From UBA2705 sp963977105 (lineage in GTDB: Bacteria; Pseudomonadota; Alphaproteobacteria; Micavibrionales; Micavibrionaceae): a stretch of DNA of 64,000 nt. Within the stretch, counting starts at the first letter, position 1; the number at the start of each line of letters is the position of its first letter. The notes under the pieces were generated by a model that searched no databases, was not told where the DNA came from, and saw nothing but the letters and a program-made list of their open reading frames with translations. Positions 26,912 to 36,208 of this stretch are shown here, piece after piece. Position numbers and translations under genes: made by a program. The stretch is from the NCBI GenBank assembly GCA_963977105.1, contig CAXBNI010000001.1, forward strand, positions 372,001 to 436,000, given 5' to 3'.

Positions 26912-29900
26912 ATGAACGGAGAACAAGCGCGCAAGGATAATGTTACATTATCAAGCAAAACAACGTTAACGGCGAGCAAGACAAATGCAGAGCCTAACGC
27001 TGGGATGGAAGTGCCTGATGGCTTGACGATCAACGCCCTTAATCAAAATATGAAGAAGGGGAATGATAACCTCGTCAGCAATTTTGATGATGCTGAGACG
27101 ATATTAGAACTTGGCTCATACGCAGATAAAGCAAAAATAGATAAAGGTTACGCCTATAAAGCGTTTGAGCTTATTGGTTTGATCGGTTCTGTCCTATGGG
27201 TCGCATATAGCGCTGTTTACTTCATGACCAGCGGAGCTTCGTTTGATCCTGCCATTTTAGGCGGCATGCTGACAGGAGTTTTTGCGCCAGTGGCGATTTA
27301 TTGGCTGTGTTTCTCACATGTGATGCGTAAAAAAGACGTTGAATTTTACGCTCAAAACCTGCGCGGCGAATTAGAGGGCCTCCTTTTCCCAAGTAAAAAA
27401 CATGCGACAAAGGTAAATAAGGATATTCAGCTTTTGTGTCAGCAAGTGGCGGATATGAATAACAATTCACGTGCCGCGTTGAAATCCATTCAGCGTGCGC
27501 GTCACGGTCTGCGTAACGAAATACGCGACTTTTCAAGCGTTGCAAGCAAGGCAGAGTTTCATATCGACCGCCTTGGTGATGTATTAGAAGCCAGAAAAAC
27601 AGGCTTAATGGAAAGCATCGGCGAGATTGAGATACAGGAAAATGTTCTTAAGGACCATGCAAAAAGCGGCCTAGACGCATGGCGCAGCGCTGAGGCAGGC
27701 ATTCTCGGCATCAGTCAAGACGTTGAAACAAAACTTCAGAACGGCGTAGAGCGTATTAACGGGGCCGCTGAACAGGCGCATGATAAAGTTTGTTCCATTG
27801 ATGAAACAATGCAATCGACTTATCAGTCTATGCAATCTGCTGTTGATAATTTTGGTGTACGCCTTGATGGCTTAAGCAGTGATTTTGACGGTCATGTTGA
27901 GGCGCTTTCAGCCTCTGCTGATCGTGTAAGCGGAGAAACTGAGAAACTCGGCGGGCATATTCGCGGGGAAGTTGATAGCCTTGAGAAAATGACCATTCAA
28001 GCGATTGAGGCAATGGCGGAATCGTCAATGTCTATTGAAGCGCAGCGCCTTGAGCTGAGTAATGGCGTTGAGCGCCTTTCAGTTGAGGCTAAAGACCTCG
28101 CATCACGCATTGAAGGCGCCGCAGGGAATATGGATGAAACTGTCGCTGTCGCGGTTGCGCGTTCCATAGAAATTGAAGAGCGCATGGCCAAACAAGCTGA
28201 CCGTATTGATGATGTTTCGCACATGCTTGATGAAAAAGCATCTAACCTTGAAAAGTCAAGCGATCATATGGCTTCGCAGCTTGGTGATGCAATGTCTGTC
28301 GCCGTCTCCGGCGCGGAGAAATTACGCAGCGCGGTACGCCGTGTATCCGAAGAAATGGAAAAAACATCACAGCAAACAGCCGAAAAGGCTGATGAGCTTT
28401 TAGATAAGGTTTCTGTGAAGTTTGAGAATCTACACGACCATAGCGCACATAATATTGCGAAAATCCGTAATGCCGCGAATGGTTTTGATGATGTGATTAT
28501 CCGCCTTGATAAGTCGGTTGAACAAAATGGCACCATGATCGCTAGTAATGTCACGATGCTTGATGATAAGCGTATTGACATTGAAAAGACATGCAAAGAC
28601 TTTACGCTACAAATCAGTGAATTGGTTGAGCGTTTTGACGATCCGCTTTCTGATATTATTGACGCAGGGCAGGAATTAGAGCTACGCCAAGAAAAAGTCT
28701 CTAAAATTCTTGAAAACCGCACGGCGGATTTATCGGATGCGGGCGAACGTGCGCAAGGACAGGCGGAAAAAATCCGTGATATTTTGGGTGTGCAAGTGCA
28801 GGATCTATCCACGCTTTCTGGCGAGCTTTCAGGTCATTCTGCAGGCCTTGAAGACCGCGTGCGTCGTCAACGTGAACAGCTCAATGAATATTTGGGTGCG
28901 ATGATGGAAAAAGTTGATGCGCATGGTGAGGCCGTTGATGGGTATTTGTCTAAACTAAAAGGCACAAATGAAGATATTACCTTTAATATTGACCGTTTCG
29001 AAGAAGATATGGATGAGCTTAATGCGTCTATCCATAGTAAAGCTGCAGAATCAAAGAAAACTCTGGGCGATATGGAAGAAACTTATTTTGAACATTGGAA
29101 CCGCGTTGAAAGCCACAGCACTAAAAGCGCGAAACGTTTGGAGAGCGCAATTGACGTGTTGAAGCATTCATCTCAGGAGACGTTACCTGTTTATGATGAG
29201 GTTCTAGAAAAGGTTGACCGTGCGGAAAACCGCTTTAAAGAACTGAACCTTGGCTTCGTTAACTTATCAGATGATTCATTAGAGCGTATGAAAAAGCTGC
29301 GTGAACGCCTAGAAGAAACTGCGATGAACATGGATGCATCCGTTTCTGAATCTGGCAAGAGCCTACGTATGCATGAAGACGGGCTGCGTGATGCGGCATT
29401 GTTAATTGATGAATCTGCAGAAAGCGCGACATTAAAACTAAAAGGTGTCGAAAGTCGCTTGAATGACCAAGAAAACAACATTCGCTTGATTGCGGATAAG
29501 ATGGAAATACGGATTGATGGCCTGAATGACACAGTTGGTCAGCAATTTATCGGCCTGACAGAATCTGTTGGACAGGCGGTTGCGCAGTTAAGTGATGCAG
29601 CGTCGCGCTTTGATATGATTGCAAGCAAGGTTACACAAAACGCGGATGAAAGTAGCGCCGCGATTACGCTGGCGAATGAGAAAGCCATTGCCAATCTTGA
29701 TAACCTTCTTGAAGCAGGCCAGCGCTGTACAAGCGAAAATGAGAAAGCGATCCAAATTCTGGATAAGAAAACATCCAAACTTCTGGGGACAACCAAGGAA
29801 TCCCGCGATGCGATTTCCCGTGCAGGTGACAGCTTCGTTATCCGCGCCCGTGAGTTTGAAGAGCATATCAAGGCGTCTTTGACAACAACGAAGGATTATG

Positions 29901-30613
29901 TGATCGAGCTGAGAACGCAGGCTAATGCTGTGGCTGAAGCATCTGATGAGGGGGCGGATCAAATTCGTTTCTCTATTACGGACATGAAAGGCCAGATGGA
30001 TCAAATCACGAAATCAGCAACAGATGTATCGAAAAAAATCTCTGATTCTGGTGCGAAGCTAGAAGAAGAGGGCGATAAGCTGAATATGCGTGCGCGTAGT
30101 GCGACGTCAGTATCTGAGGCCGCAGCAGGTGAGTTAGCGCGTCAATCGCATAATTTGGCGAAATCAGTACGGGATTCTGAAACTGCGCTTGAACGCATTA
30201 GTGATATGCGCAAACAAGCACAGCAAGAAGCCTTTATGGACTCGGCGAAGTTTATTGTTGAAAGTTTGCACTCTCTGTCCGTTGATATTACACGTCAAGT
30301 CAAAGACGGCGAAGTTGATGACAAGACGTGGAAGGCGTTTAAGAAGGGCGATGTGTCGGCCTTTACCCGTAGCCTCGTCAATATTGACCTTGATAAAGGC
30401 ACAGATAAACTGCAAAGCAAGTTTGAAAAGGATAACGCCTTTAGAAGCTATACATTGCGTTTCATCAGGCAGTTTGAAGAGATTCTCGATCATGCTTATG
30501 CAACATCGCACGCGGATATTCTTTGTGCTGCATTCCTTTCAAGTGACCTCGGTAAGCTTTATCAGTCTTTATGCGTTATTTCGGGGCGGCAGATGAAGAA
30601 AAACATTCATTAA
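26912..30613 (+). CDS. giant membrane-anchored coiled-coil protein (TipN/GPR-like polarity factor candidate)
   Basis: A 1233-residue protein. Residues 1-80 are polar. Two membrane helices follow at about 86-106 (LIGLIGSVLWVAYSAVYF) and 114-135 (GGMLTGVFAPVAIYWLCF). Residues 165-1100 are almost unbroken helical heptad repeats, rich in Glu, Ser, Asp and Lys. The last 130 residues form a distinct domain: FIVESLHSLSVDITR, FKKGDVSAFTRSL, FLSSDLGKLYQSL. The plan of two N-terminal TMs plus a long coiled coil resembles Caulobacter TipN, and the terminal domain resembles, from memory, the end of rhizobial growth-pole-ring type proteins. A role in polarity or cell-pole organisation is inferred. It is probably followed by the 30691 gene in one transcript (77-nt gap). 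Confidence 0.75.
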   Translation: MNGEQARKDNVTLSSKTTLTASKTNAEPNAGMEVPDGLTINALNQNMKKGNDNLVSNFDDAETILELGSYADKAKIDKGYAYKAFELIGLIGSVLWVAYSAVYFMTSGASFDPAILGGMLTGVFAPVAIYWLCFSHVMRKKDVEFYAQNLRGELEGLLFPSKKHATKVNKDIQLLCQQVADMNNNSRAALKSIQRARHGLRNEIRDFSSVASKAEFHIDRLGDVLEARKTGLMESIGEIEIQENVLKDHAKSGLDAWRSAEAGILGISQDVETKLQNGVERINGAAEQAHDKVCSIDETMQSTYQSMQSAVDNFGVRLDGLSSDFDGHVEALSASADRVSGETEKLGGHIRGEVDSLEKMTIQAIEAMAESSMSIEAQRLELSNGVERLSVEAKDLASRIEGAAGNMDETVAVAVARSIEIEERMAKQADRIDDVSHMLDEKASNLEKSSDHMASQLGDAMSVAVSGAEKLRSAVRRVSEEMEKTSQQTAEKADELLDKVSVKFENLHDHSAHNIAKIRNAANGFDDVIIRLDKSVEQNGTMIASNVTMLDDKRIDIEKTCKDFTLQISELVERFDDPLSDIIDAGQELELRQEKVSKILENRTADLSDAGERAQGQAEKIRDILGVQVQDLSTLSGELSGHSAGLEDRVRRQREQLNEYLGAMMEKVDAHGEAVDGYLSKLKGTNEDITFNIDRFEEDMDELNASIHSKAAESKKTLGDMEETYFEHWNRVESHSTKSAKRLESAIDVLKHSSQETLPVYDEVLEKVDRAENRFKELNLGFVNLSDDSLERMKKLRERLEETAMNMDASVSESGKSLRMHEDGLRDAALLIDESAESATLKLKGVESRLNDQENNIRLIADKMEIRIDGLNDTVGQQFIGLTESVGQAVAQLSDAASRFDMIASKVTQNADESSAAITLANEKAIANLDNLLEAGQRCTSENEKAIQILDKKTSKLLGTTKESRDAISRAGDSFVIRAREFEEHIKASLTTTKDYVIELRTQANAVAEASDEGADQIRFSITDMKGQMDQITKSATDVSKKISDSGAKLEEEGDKLNMRARSATSVSEAAAGELARQSHNLAKSVRDSETALERISDMRKQAQQEAFMDSAKFIVESLHSLSVDITRQVKDGEVDDKTWKAFKKGDVSAFTRSLVNIDLDKGTDKLQSKFEKDNAFRSYTLRFIRQFEEILDHAYATSHADILCAAFLSSDLGKLYQSLCVISGRQMKKNIH

Positions 30614-30690
30614 ACCTTGTGTGTTTACCACTTCGTAAGTGTTTTGATTTATAATCGGCTTTGACCTTTAACAATGGTAGGAGGAGCGAT

Positions 30691-31569
30691 ATGAAGAAAA
30701 CCCCGATGCAGCGTATACGCGCCGGTAGAGAAGCGCGCGCAGAACATCAAGAGGACGCACTTGAGATTTTGAGAGAGAAAATGCCCGAAGTTAGTGCTCA
30801 ACTGGATGGAGCACCTACGAGTATGCAGTACAAGATGGCTGGTAATATGCTCGGCATTATGGACATGCCTGAAGAGCAGTTAAATCTGATTACCATTAAT
30901 GTTAAAGCGCTCGATGTATCGAGTCAAATTGGTCAGCAATACGCAACCTATATAAATACCCTTCAGGAAAAGGCTCGCCTTGCTGAGTCTCGTCACGATA
31001 GCTTTGCACAGTCTGATTATGAGTCGCGTGCGGATAATACGAAGTCTACTTTAGAGCGCAGTGGCTTTAATTTTGATAGCCTTGCGTTATTAGAAGACGC
31101 AAAAAACGCTCTGCCATACTCAATGGCGATTGAAGGGAATCAAAATTATGACGGGGATATTTCGCCGCATCTGGTTGAGCGTTCTTTTGAACTGCTTGAT
31201 CGTTTTGGTGTTATTGAAAACTATCGTGCTGAGGGCATGTCAGAAGGTGAGCTTTATGGCCTAGCTGAAGGCTACGCTAAGTTCGCCGCAATGAAGGCTG
31301 AGCAAGCGCAGGATGTAAAGAGACAAATGGGGTTTGATGGTCATGCGGAGGTTAACCATGCGTTAGATGACATGGTTGGAGTGCAGGAATACAGCAAGGC
31401 CGAATTAGGCATTGAAGAAAATATTGAAGGCTTTGATATGTTATCGCTAGAGCCTGGTGTTGTTGCTATGTCAGGCGATAATGGTGTCGTGGCGCCAACA
31501 GAAGGTAATGTTTTAATTGAAGAGCAGCCTCAGGTATTGAATAATTCTAGTATCAACATGCAGTATTGA
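30691..31569 (+). CDS. hypothetical acidic helical protein downstream of the coiled-coil gene
   Basis: A 292-residue protein, not recognised. The N terminus is basic (MKKTPMQRIRAGREARAEH); the rest is acidic and helical (VERSFELLDRFGVIENYRAE, LAEGYAKFAAMKAEQAQDV). The C-terminal 50 residues are low-complexity. It has no Cys, membrane segment or signal peptide. The start is set by an excellent ribosome site (AGGAGGAG, 4-5 nt before the ATG), excluding an in-frame TTG at 30661. Adjacency to the coiled-coil gene suggests a partner, but this is inference. Confidence 0.65.
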   Translation: MKKTPMQRIRAGREARAEHQEDALEILREKMPEVSAQLDGAPTSMQYKMAGNMLGIMDMPEEQLNLITINVKALDVSSQIGQQYATYINTLQEKARLAESRHDSFAQSDYESRADNTKSTLERSGFNFDSLALLEDAKNALPYSMAIEGNQNYDGDISPHLVERSFELLDRFGVIENYRAEGMSEGELYGLAEGYAKFAAMKAEQAQDVKRQMGFDGHAEVNHALDDMVGVQEYSKAELGIEENIEGFDMLSLEPGVVAMSGDNGVVAPTEGNVLIEEQPQVLNNSSINMQY

Positions 31570-31630
31570 CATAAAACATAGGTTGTGCTAGGTTTTTGCC
31601 TTATTATTTGGCTTAAAACACATTGGGCAT

Positions 31631-32626
31631 ATGTCAGTGACATCAACAAAAATCAAGTACAATAACGGTACACAGCCGCTGATTATGGCATGGATTGGGC
31701 AGGATGACCCCAACCGTGGTGATAGCAAGGGGAGCATTGGCCTCGCTAAACTATGCGCTGAAATGGTTGGTGGCCGCTATGTTTATGTTGATGAGGCGAT
31801 GCTTGATGCGCAGTTTAGCAAGGCGAAAAGCTATAAAGAAAAAGTAGAAGCCGCTTTGCGTGAAATTGGTCAGCCTGATATTTTAATTGGTACTCATAGC
31901 GGTGATGCATATTATGTGGCAGAAAAACGCCCGACCATCACGGTTGCGCACATCAATGAAACATTAAGTACTAAATATGGTGAAAATCGCCTTGTGCCGC
32001 ATCATTTAACGTCAGAAATACTTGATAATGCAGGGCGTGAGTTTGATGCAGTCTATCCGCAGCGGCGGGGTCCGCTTGTCGCGCTAATGATTGGTAATGA
32101 TACGCCCAATATTAGGGACACGGTTAAAAAAATCCATGAAATTGGCAAGCTGTATGACGAGATCACGTTCTTTGTTTGCCCTAGCTTGCGGGCGTACAGG
32201 GCACCGCAGCTTGTCTTTGATTACCTTGATAATAATTTAGAATCGGTATTCCGTAGCAAATCAATGAGGGCGTATTTAAGCTGTCTTTTTCAAACAGGCC
32301 GCGATGTTTTTTTTGCTGAGTATGAACAATCTATCACTGGCTATAACCCATATTTAGGTTTATTGGCGCGGGCTGACCACATTGTTGTAAGTGGACACTC
32401 ATATTCACTGGTCAGCGAAGCGCTATATACGGGGAAGAACATTTATACGGACTGGATGTGTACAGAATACACGGATCTGGTTGATCTTGGTTATGTTGTG
32501 CCAATTGAAACGCTGGATTGTGCTTTGCCATTTCCAACAAAATCAATGCCTGCATTAGATAGCACACAGAAAATTGCCGATATCATTGTTGATAATTTCA
32601 AAAACAATAAATCAATGACATTGTAA
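31631..32626 (+). CDS. ELM1/GtrOC1-like putative glycosyltransferase
   Basis: A 331-residue protein. The C-terminal half has a GT-B donor-site look: NPYLGLLARADHIVVSGHSY, then LVSEALYTGKNIY, which resembles the mitochondrial-fission ELM1-like (DUF1022) family seen in alphaproteobacteria. GTHSGDAYYVAEKRP and LMIGNDTPNIRDTVKKI also fit the family plan. Bacterial members are suspected envelope glycosyltransferases; no substrate can be given. It lies 61 nt after the unknown acidic protein and converges with the HD-GYP-like gene (4 nt between stops). Confidence 0.5.
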   Translation: MSVTSTKIKYNNGTQPLIMAWIGQDDPNRGDSKGSIGLAKLCAEMVGGRYVYVDEAMLDAQFSKAKSYKEKVEAALREIGQPDILIGTHSGDAYYVAEKRPTITVAHINETLSTKYGENRLVPHHLTSEILDNAGREFDAVYPQRRGPLVALMIGNDTPNIRDTVKKIHEIGKLYDEITFFVCPSLRAYRAPQLVFDYLDNNLESVFRSKSMRAYLSCLFQTGRDVFFAEYEQSITGYNPYLGLLARADHIVVSGHSYSLVSEALYTGKNIYTDWMCTEYTDLVDLGYVVPIETLDCALPFPTKSMPALDSTQKIADIIVDNFKNNKSMTL

Positions 32627-32630
32627 TATC

Positions 32631-33368
32631 CTAGGACTTAAATGCCTTAAACTTTTCAAGTAAACTCATATCAAACGCGCCCTCATATTTCTTATCCTCA
32701 CCAATTGCCATCATGCGTTCAATTGTCTCGATCGGAGTGCGTTTTGCGGGTTGATGGGGGCGTAATATGCGGTCGCCATCATATGCGTCAACAATGCAGG
32801 CCATGCGGATGGTTCTACCGAGCGCCTCAGCGGGTTTTCTGGCGTAGCCTTTGCCATCAAGTCGTTCATGGTGGTACAGCATTAGAGCAGGGATCACGAT
32901 TTTAATGTGGGGGTGGTTCAGAAAGTCTTCTGATACATTATATGTTTTATAGGCGCGCTCTAAATAATCTAGGCCGCGCAAAGTGTGCGTACGTTTGGCG
33001 ATGCGTTCTTCTTCGGTTGGGCGGTGGGGCAGTGACCAGATGGCTATATCGTAATCATCATGCAGCTTGCCAATGTCACTGAGTTTAAATGCGTCGTAAA
33101 AATTGTGGCCTGCGACTTCGCTATAGCCTAAAGCTGCCATGAAGTCTTGCCCATCTTTAGATATGCGCTCTAAATGGCCATGCATGACGGCGCCGTAATC
33201 ATTCTCACCCGCGCCATATGCGCCAATATTACGCCAGAGATCAGCCGCAATTTTTGGCCAGATTGGGCTTAATATAGGGTCGTTTGTGACATCATAGCTT
33301 TCGATAGCGTCATCCAAGGCACATAAATCGTAATTGAGGTCGTGATATGTGTATTTTGTCTTGTTCAT
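32631..33368 (-). CDS. degenerate HD-GYP-domain protein
   Basis: A 245-residue single-domain protein. The HD-GYP landmarks occur in order: HGHLERIS (about 63-70), KLSDIGKLHDD (95-104), a metal-site His region with HTLRGLDYLE, and YHHERLDGKGYA (164-175) followed by RMACIVDAYDGDR. HD-GYP enzymes hydrolyse cyclic di-GMP. Here the HD pair reads Ser97-Asp98 and GYP reads GYA, so a metal ligand is lost and catalysis is doubtful; it may be a receptor or have altered metal use. Its start directly follows the leuC stop, so the two are probably cotranscribed. Confidence 0.72.
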   Translation of the reverse strand: MNKTKYTYHDLNYDLCALDDAIESYDVTNDPILSPIWPKIAADLWRNIGAYGAGENDYGAVMHGHLERISKDGQDFMAALGYSEVAGHNFYDAFKLSDIGKLHDDYDIAIWSLPHRPTEEERIAKRTHTLRGLDYLERAYKTYNVSEDFLNHPHIKIVIPALMLYHHERLDGKGYARKPAEALGRTIRMACIVDAYDGDRILRPHQPAKRTPIETIERMMAIGEDKKYEGAFDMSLLEKFKAFKS

Positions 33369-34769
33369 TTATAGAAACTCGCGTACATCGGCTAGTGTGC
33401 CTTTTATACCTGCTGCAGCGGCCATTGCAGGGCTCATAAGGTGCGTGCGTCCGCCGCGGCCTTGTCGGCCTTCAAAGTTACGGTTGGACGTTGATGCGCA
33501 TCTCTGGCCTTCTTCTAGGCGGTCAGCGTTCATGGCTAGGCACATGGAACAGCCTGGTTCACGCCATTCAAAGCCTGCATCTTTAATGATTTGGTCTAAA
33601 CCTTCTTCTTCAGCTTGCGCTTTAACAAGACCAGAGCCTGGAACGACAAGTCCAGTGACGCTCTCTGCAATTTTGTGGCCTTTTACGATTTTGGCTACGG
33701 CGCGAATATCTTCGATACGCCCATTTGTGCATGAGCCGATGAATACATAGTCAATTGCAACATCTTGTAGCTTCATGCCTGCGGTTAAGCCCATATATTC
33801 AAGGGCGCGTTTGGCTGCGTTTTGCTTGTTTTCGTCTTTAAAATCAGATGGGGTTGGCACATTTGCTGTTATTGGCAAAACGTCTTCTGGTGATGTGCCC
33901 CATGTGACTTGCGGGGCAATGTCGCTTGCTTGCAGTGTGACTTCCTTATCATATGTGGCGCCATCGTCGCTTGTTAGGCTTTGCCAATATGTGACGGCTT
34001 GTTCCCAATCTGCATCTTTGGGCGCTTTTGGGCGGCCTTTAATGTAGTTAAAAGTTGTTTCGTCAGGGGCGATTAGACCTGCGCGCGCGCCGGCCTCAAT
34101 TGACATGTTGCAGACGGTCATACGCCCTTCCATCGAAAGGCTTTTAATGGCCTCGCCTGCATATTCAATGACGCAGCCTGTGCCGCCTGCCGTGCCGATT
34201 TCACCAATTACGGCGAGGGTAAGGTCTTTGGCTGTAACGCCAAGGGGCAGCTCGCCTTCAATGTTGACGCGTAATGTTTTGGCTTTTTTCTGAGGCAGGG
34301 ACTGGGTCGCAAGCACATGTTCAACTTCGGATGTGCCAATGCCAAAGGCAAGCGCACCAAACGCGCCGTGGGTTGATGTGTGACTGTCGCCGCAAACAAT
34401 GGTCATGCCGGGCAGGGTGAAGCCTTGCTCTGGCCCAACAATATGGACAATGCCTTGGCGTTTATCATCCATGGAGAAATATTCCACGCCAAATTCAGCG
34501 CAGTTTTTCGTCAAGGTTTCGACTTGAATACGGCTGTCTTCTTCTTGAATGCCTTGACTGCGGTCTGTGGTTGGTACGTTATGATCCGCAACGGCGAGGG
34601 TGCTTGCTGGGGAGCGTACTTTACGCCCCGCGAGGCGTAGACCTTCAAATGCTTGCGGCGATGTTACTTCATGAACAAGGTGGCGGTCGATATAGATTAA
34701 TGTGTTATCACTGTCGCCGGTTTCAATTAAGTGCGCGTCCCAAATTTTGTCGTAGAGTGTTTTTGCCAT
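33369..34769 (-). CDS. leuC: 3-isopropylmalate dehydratase large subunit
   Basis: A 466-residue aconitase-family enzyme of leucine biosynthesis. The Fe-S ligands are in FIGSCTNGRIED and EPGCSMCLAMN. HEVTSPQAFEGLR and CGDSHTSTHGAFGALAFGIG are typical LeuC motifs. The ATG at 34769 gives the family-typical MAKTLYDKIWDAHLI start; upstream in-frame starts add an atypical basic leader. leuD and leuB are not in the window, which is unusual because leuC and leuD are often adjacent. Divergent from the peroxiredoxin gene. Confidence 0.96.
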   Translation of the reverse strand: MAKTLYDKIWDAHLIETGDSDNTLIYIDRHLVHEVTSPQAFEGLRLAGRKVRSPASTLAVADHNVPTTDRSQGIQEEDSRIQVETLTKNCAEFGVEYFSMDDKRQGIVHIVGPEQGFTLPGMTIVCGDSHTSTHGAFGALAFGIGTSEVEHVLATQSLPQKKAKTLRVNIEGELPLGVTAKDLTLAVIGEIGTAGGTGCVIEYAGEAIKSLSMEGRMTVCNMSIEAGARAGLIAPDETTFNYIKGRPKAPKDADWEQAVTYWQSLTSDDGATYDKEVTLQASDIAPQVTWGTSPEDVLPITANVPTPSDFKDENKQNAAKRALEYMGLTAGMKLQDVAIDYVFIGSCTNGRIEDIRAVAKIVKGHKIAESVTGLVVPGSGLVKAQAEEEGLDQIIKDAGFEWREPGCSMCLAMNADRLEEGQRCASTSNRNFEGRQGRGGRTHLMSPAMAAAAGIKGTLADVREFL

Positions 34770-34868
34770 GTTCATGTCTTTTTTGTTAAAAGTAATGTAA
34801 TTTAATTTATGCTGATTACGAATAGAAAACAAGGTCACTTTAAATTGTTTATAAAAGGAAGTTTAAGA

Positions 34869-35420
34869 ATGTTTAGAAAGTTGTACACCGCTTTAGCTGC
34901 GTTGGTTTTGATTTGTGCCTCGGCGACAGCTGCCTTCGCAGCAGAGCCAGTTGGAATTGATGATCAAATTCCTCATCAACTGGCGTTTTCAGATCAAAAT
35001 GGTCAGGTCGCTGATTTTGATGCTTTAAAAGGAGAAAAGGGTTTGATTGTCTTTTTTGTCCGCTCTGCTGATTGGTGCCCGTTTTGCAAAAAACAATTGC
35101 AGGACTTTGCAGATAAATATGAAGACTTTAAAGCCTTTGGTTACGAGGTCGTCTCTATCAGCTATGACCCTGTTGCAACGCTAAAAACATTTAGTGATGA
35201 AAAGCATATCCCTTATAAAATGCTCTCAGATGAGCGTTCAAAAAGCATTGCGGCTTTCGGTGTTTTAAATATGAAATACACAGTAGGTTCACGCTTTTTC
35301 GGTATTCCTGACCCAACAATCTATGTTGTGAACACAGAAGGCGTTATTACGCATATATTTAGCGAAGACGGTTATAAGAGCCGCCCACCAATTGATGGTA
35401 TCTTACGGGCGATTGAATAG
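34869..35420 (+). CDS. exported peroxiredoxin/thioredoxin-like protein
   Basis: A 183-residue AhpC/TSA-type protein. It has a signal peptide (MFRKLYTALAALVLICASAT, cleavage after AFA near residue 25), then a thioredoxin fold with active site ADWCPFCKKQLQ (CxxC). The conserved strand EVVSISYDP and the cis-Pro region DPTIYVV are present. A periplasmic thiol peroxidase or reductase is expected. The ATG at 34869 is supported by AAAGGAAG upstream and by the signal peptide. The 3' end overlaps the convergent isochorismatase-like gene by 18 nt. Confidence 0.83.
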   Translation: MFRKLYTALAALVLICASATAAFAAEPVGIDDQIPHQLAFSDQNGQVADFDALKGEKGLIVFFVRSADWCPFCKKQLQDFADKYEDFKAFGYEVVSISYDPVATLKTFSDEKHIPYKMLSDERSKSIAAFGVLNMKYTVGSRFFGIPDPTIYVVNTEGVITHIFSEDGYKSRPPIDGILRAIE

Positions 35421-36119
35421 GCTTATTTGCTTTAATACGACGTCAGATGTTGTGAATTCAACGCCTGCGTTTTTCATTTTCTTGAGCTTGTCTACTCTAT
35501 CCGCAGCAAGGTGCTCTGCGGTATAGCTGTCACCTGCGCTGTTATCATTTCCTGTGCAGTCAAGCATTAGCCAAGTGTTGAAGCCGAGACGCTGTGCATC
35601 ATGGAGCGTTGTTTTGACACAAGCGCTCGTATTAAACCCCATAACCAATAAGTTTTTATGCCCCGCATTGTTCAGGCGTTCAGCAAAATTATTTGATTTG
35701 GTTTTAAACGCAGAATCTGTATTTTTATGGACAAGTTTGTCCTGTATGCGATGTTCATAACCATAGAAATCAATGAATAATGGATGGCGCGGCTTTGGCG
35801 AAAAATAAATACTATATATGGGCAAGCTCGCCTGTCTGAATTGATTTATAATGGGGACGCAATGTTCTGTGGTTAATCTTGTGTCTTGATTACCACGTCG
35901 ATCAGAGAATATTGCATTACGTATTTTTCCAATTTTGCAAAACTCTTTTTGCATGTCGATAATAAGTAAGGCGTCAAATTTGCTAGGCAGTGGCGCTTTG
36001 TTGTCTAGGCTTTTTAAGAAGTCGAGCTTTTCTGCCAAAATTGGGGCATAAGGGGCTGTGGGTTGAGAGGGGGCATGTGGTGCGACATTGTCGCTAAAAA
36101 GCTGCGTTGCGCGTAACAT
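35403..36119 (-). CDS. isochorismatase-family cysteine hydrolase
   Basis: A 238-residue alpha/beta hydrolase of the isochorismatase/nicotinamidase group. The catalytic Asp is in ALLIIDMQKEFC, the Lys probably in DKLVHKNTDSAF, and the nucleophile Cys in NTSACVKTTLHDA. The first 45 residues are Pro/Ala-rich and probably disordered. The substrate is unknown. The gene is convergent with the peroxiredoxin, overlapping it by 18 nt, and its promoter region holds a run of ten G. Confidence 0.82.
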   Translation of the reverse strand: MLRATQLFSDNVAPHAPSQPTAPYAPILAEKLDFLKSLDNKAPLPSKFDALLIIDMQKEFCKIGKIRNAIFSDRRGNQDTRLTTEHCVPIINQFRQASLPIYSIYFSPKPRHPLFIDFYGYEHRIQDKLVHKNTDSAFKTKSNNFAERLNNAGHKNLLVMGFNTSACVKTTLHDAQRLGFNTWLMLDCTGNDNSAGDSYTAEHLAADRVDKLKKMKNAGVEFTTSDVVLKQISLFNRP

Positions 36120-36208
36120 ATATGCTTACATCCTATCTCTAATCCGCTGTCTTGATCTTTATGATCTAGCAGGATACAAAAATTTAAGCATTATGTCAAT
36201 ATTACTAT

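Noticed and set aside
26912..30613. Methyl-accepting chemotaxis protein for the 1233-residue coiled-coil protein
   Set aside because: No HAMP domain and no MCP signalling hairpin motif; the two TMs are adjacent rather than flanking a sensor domain.
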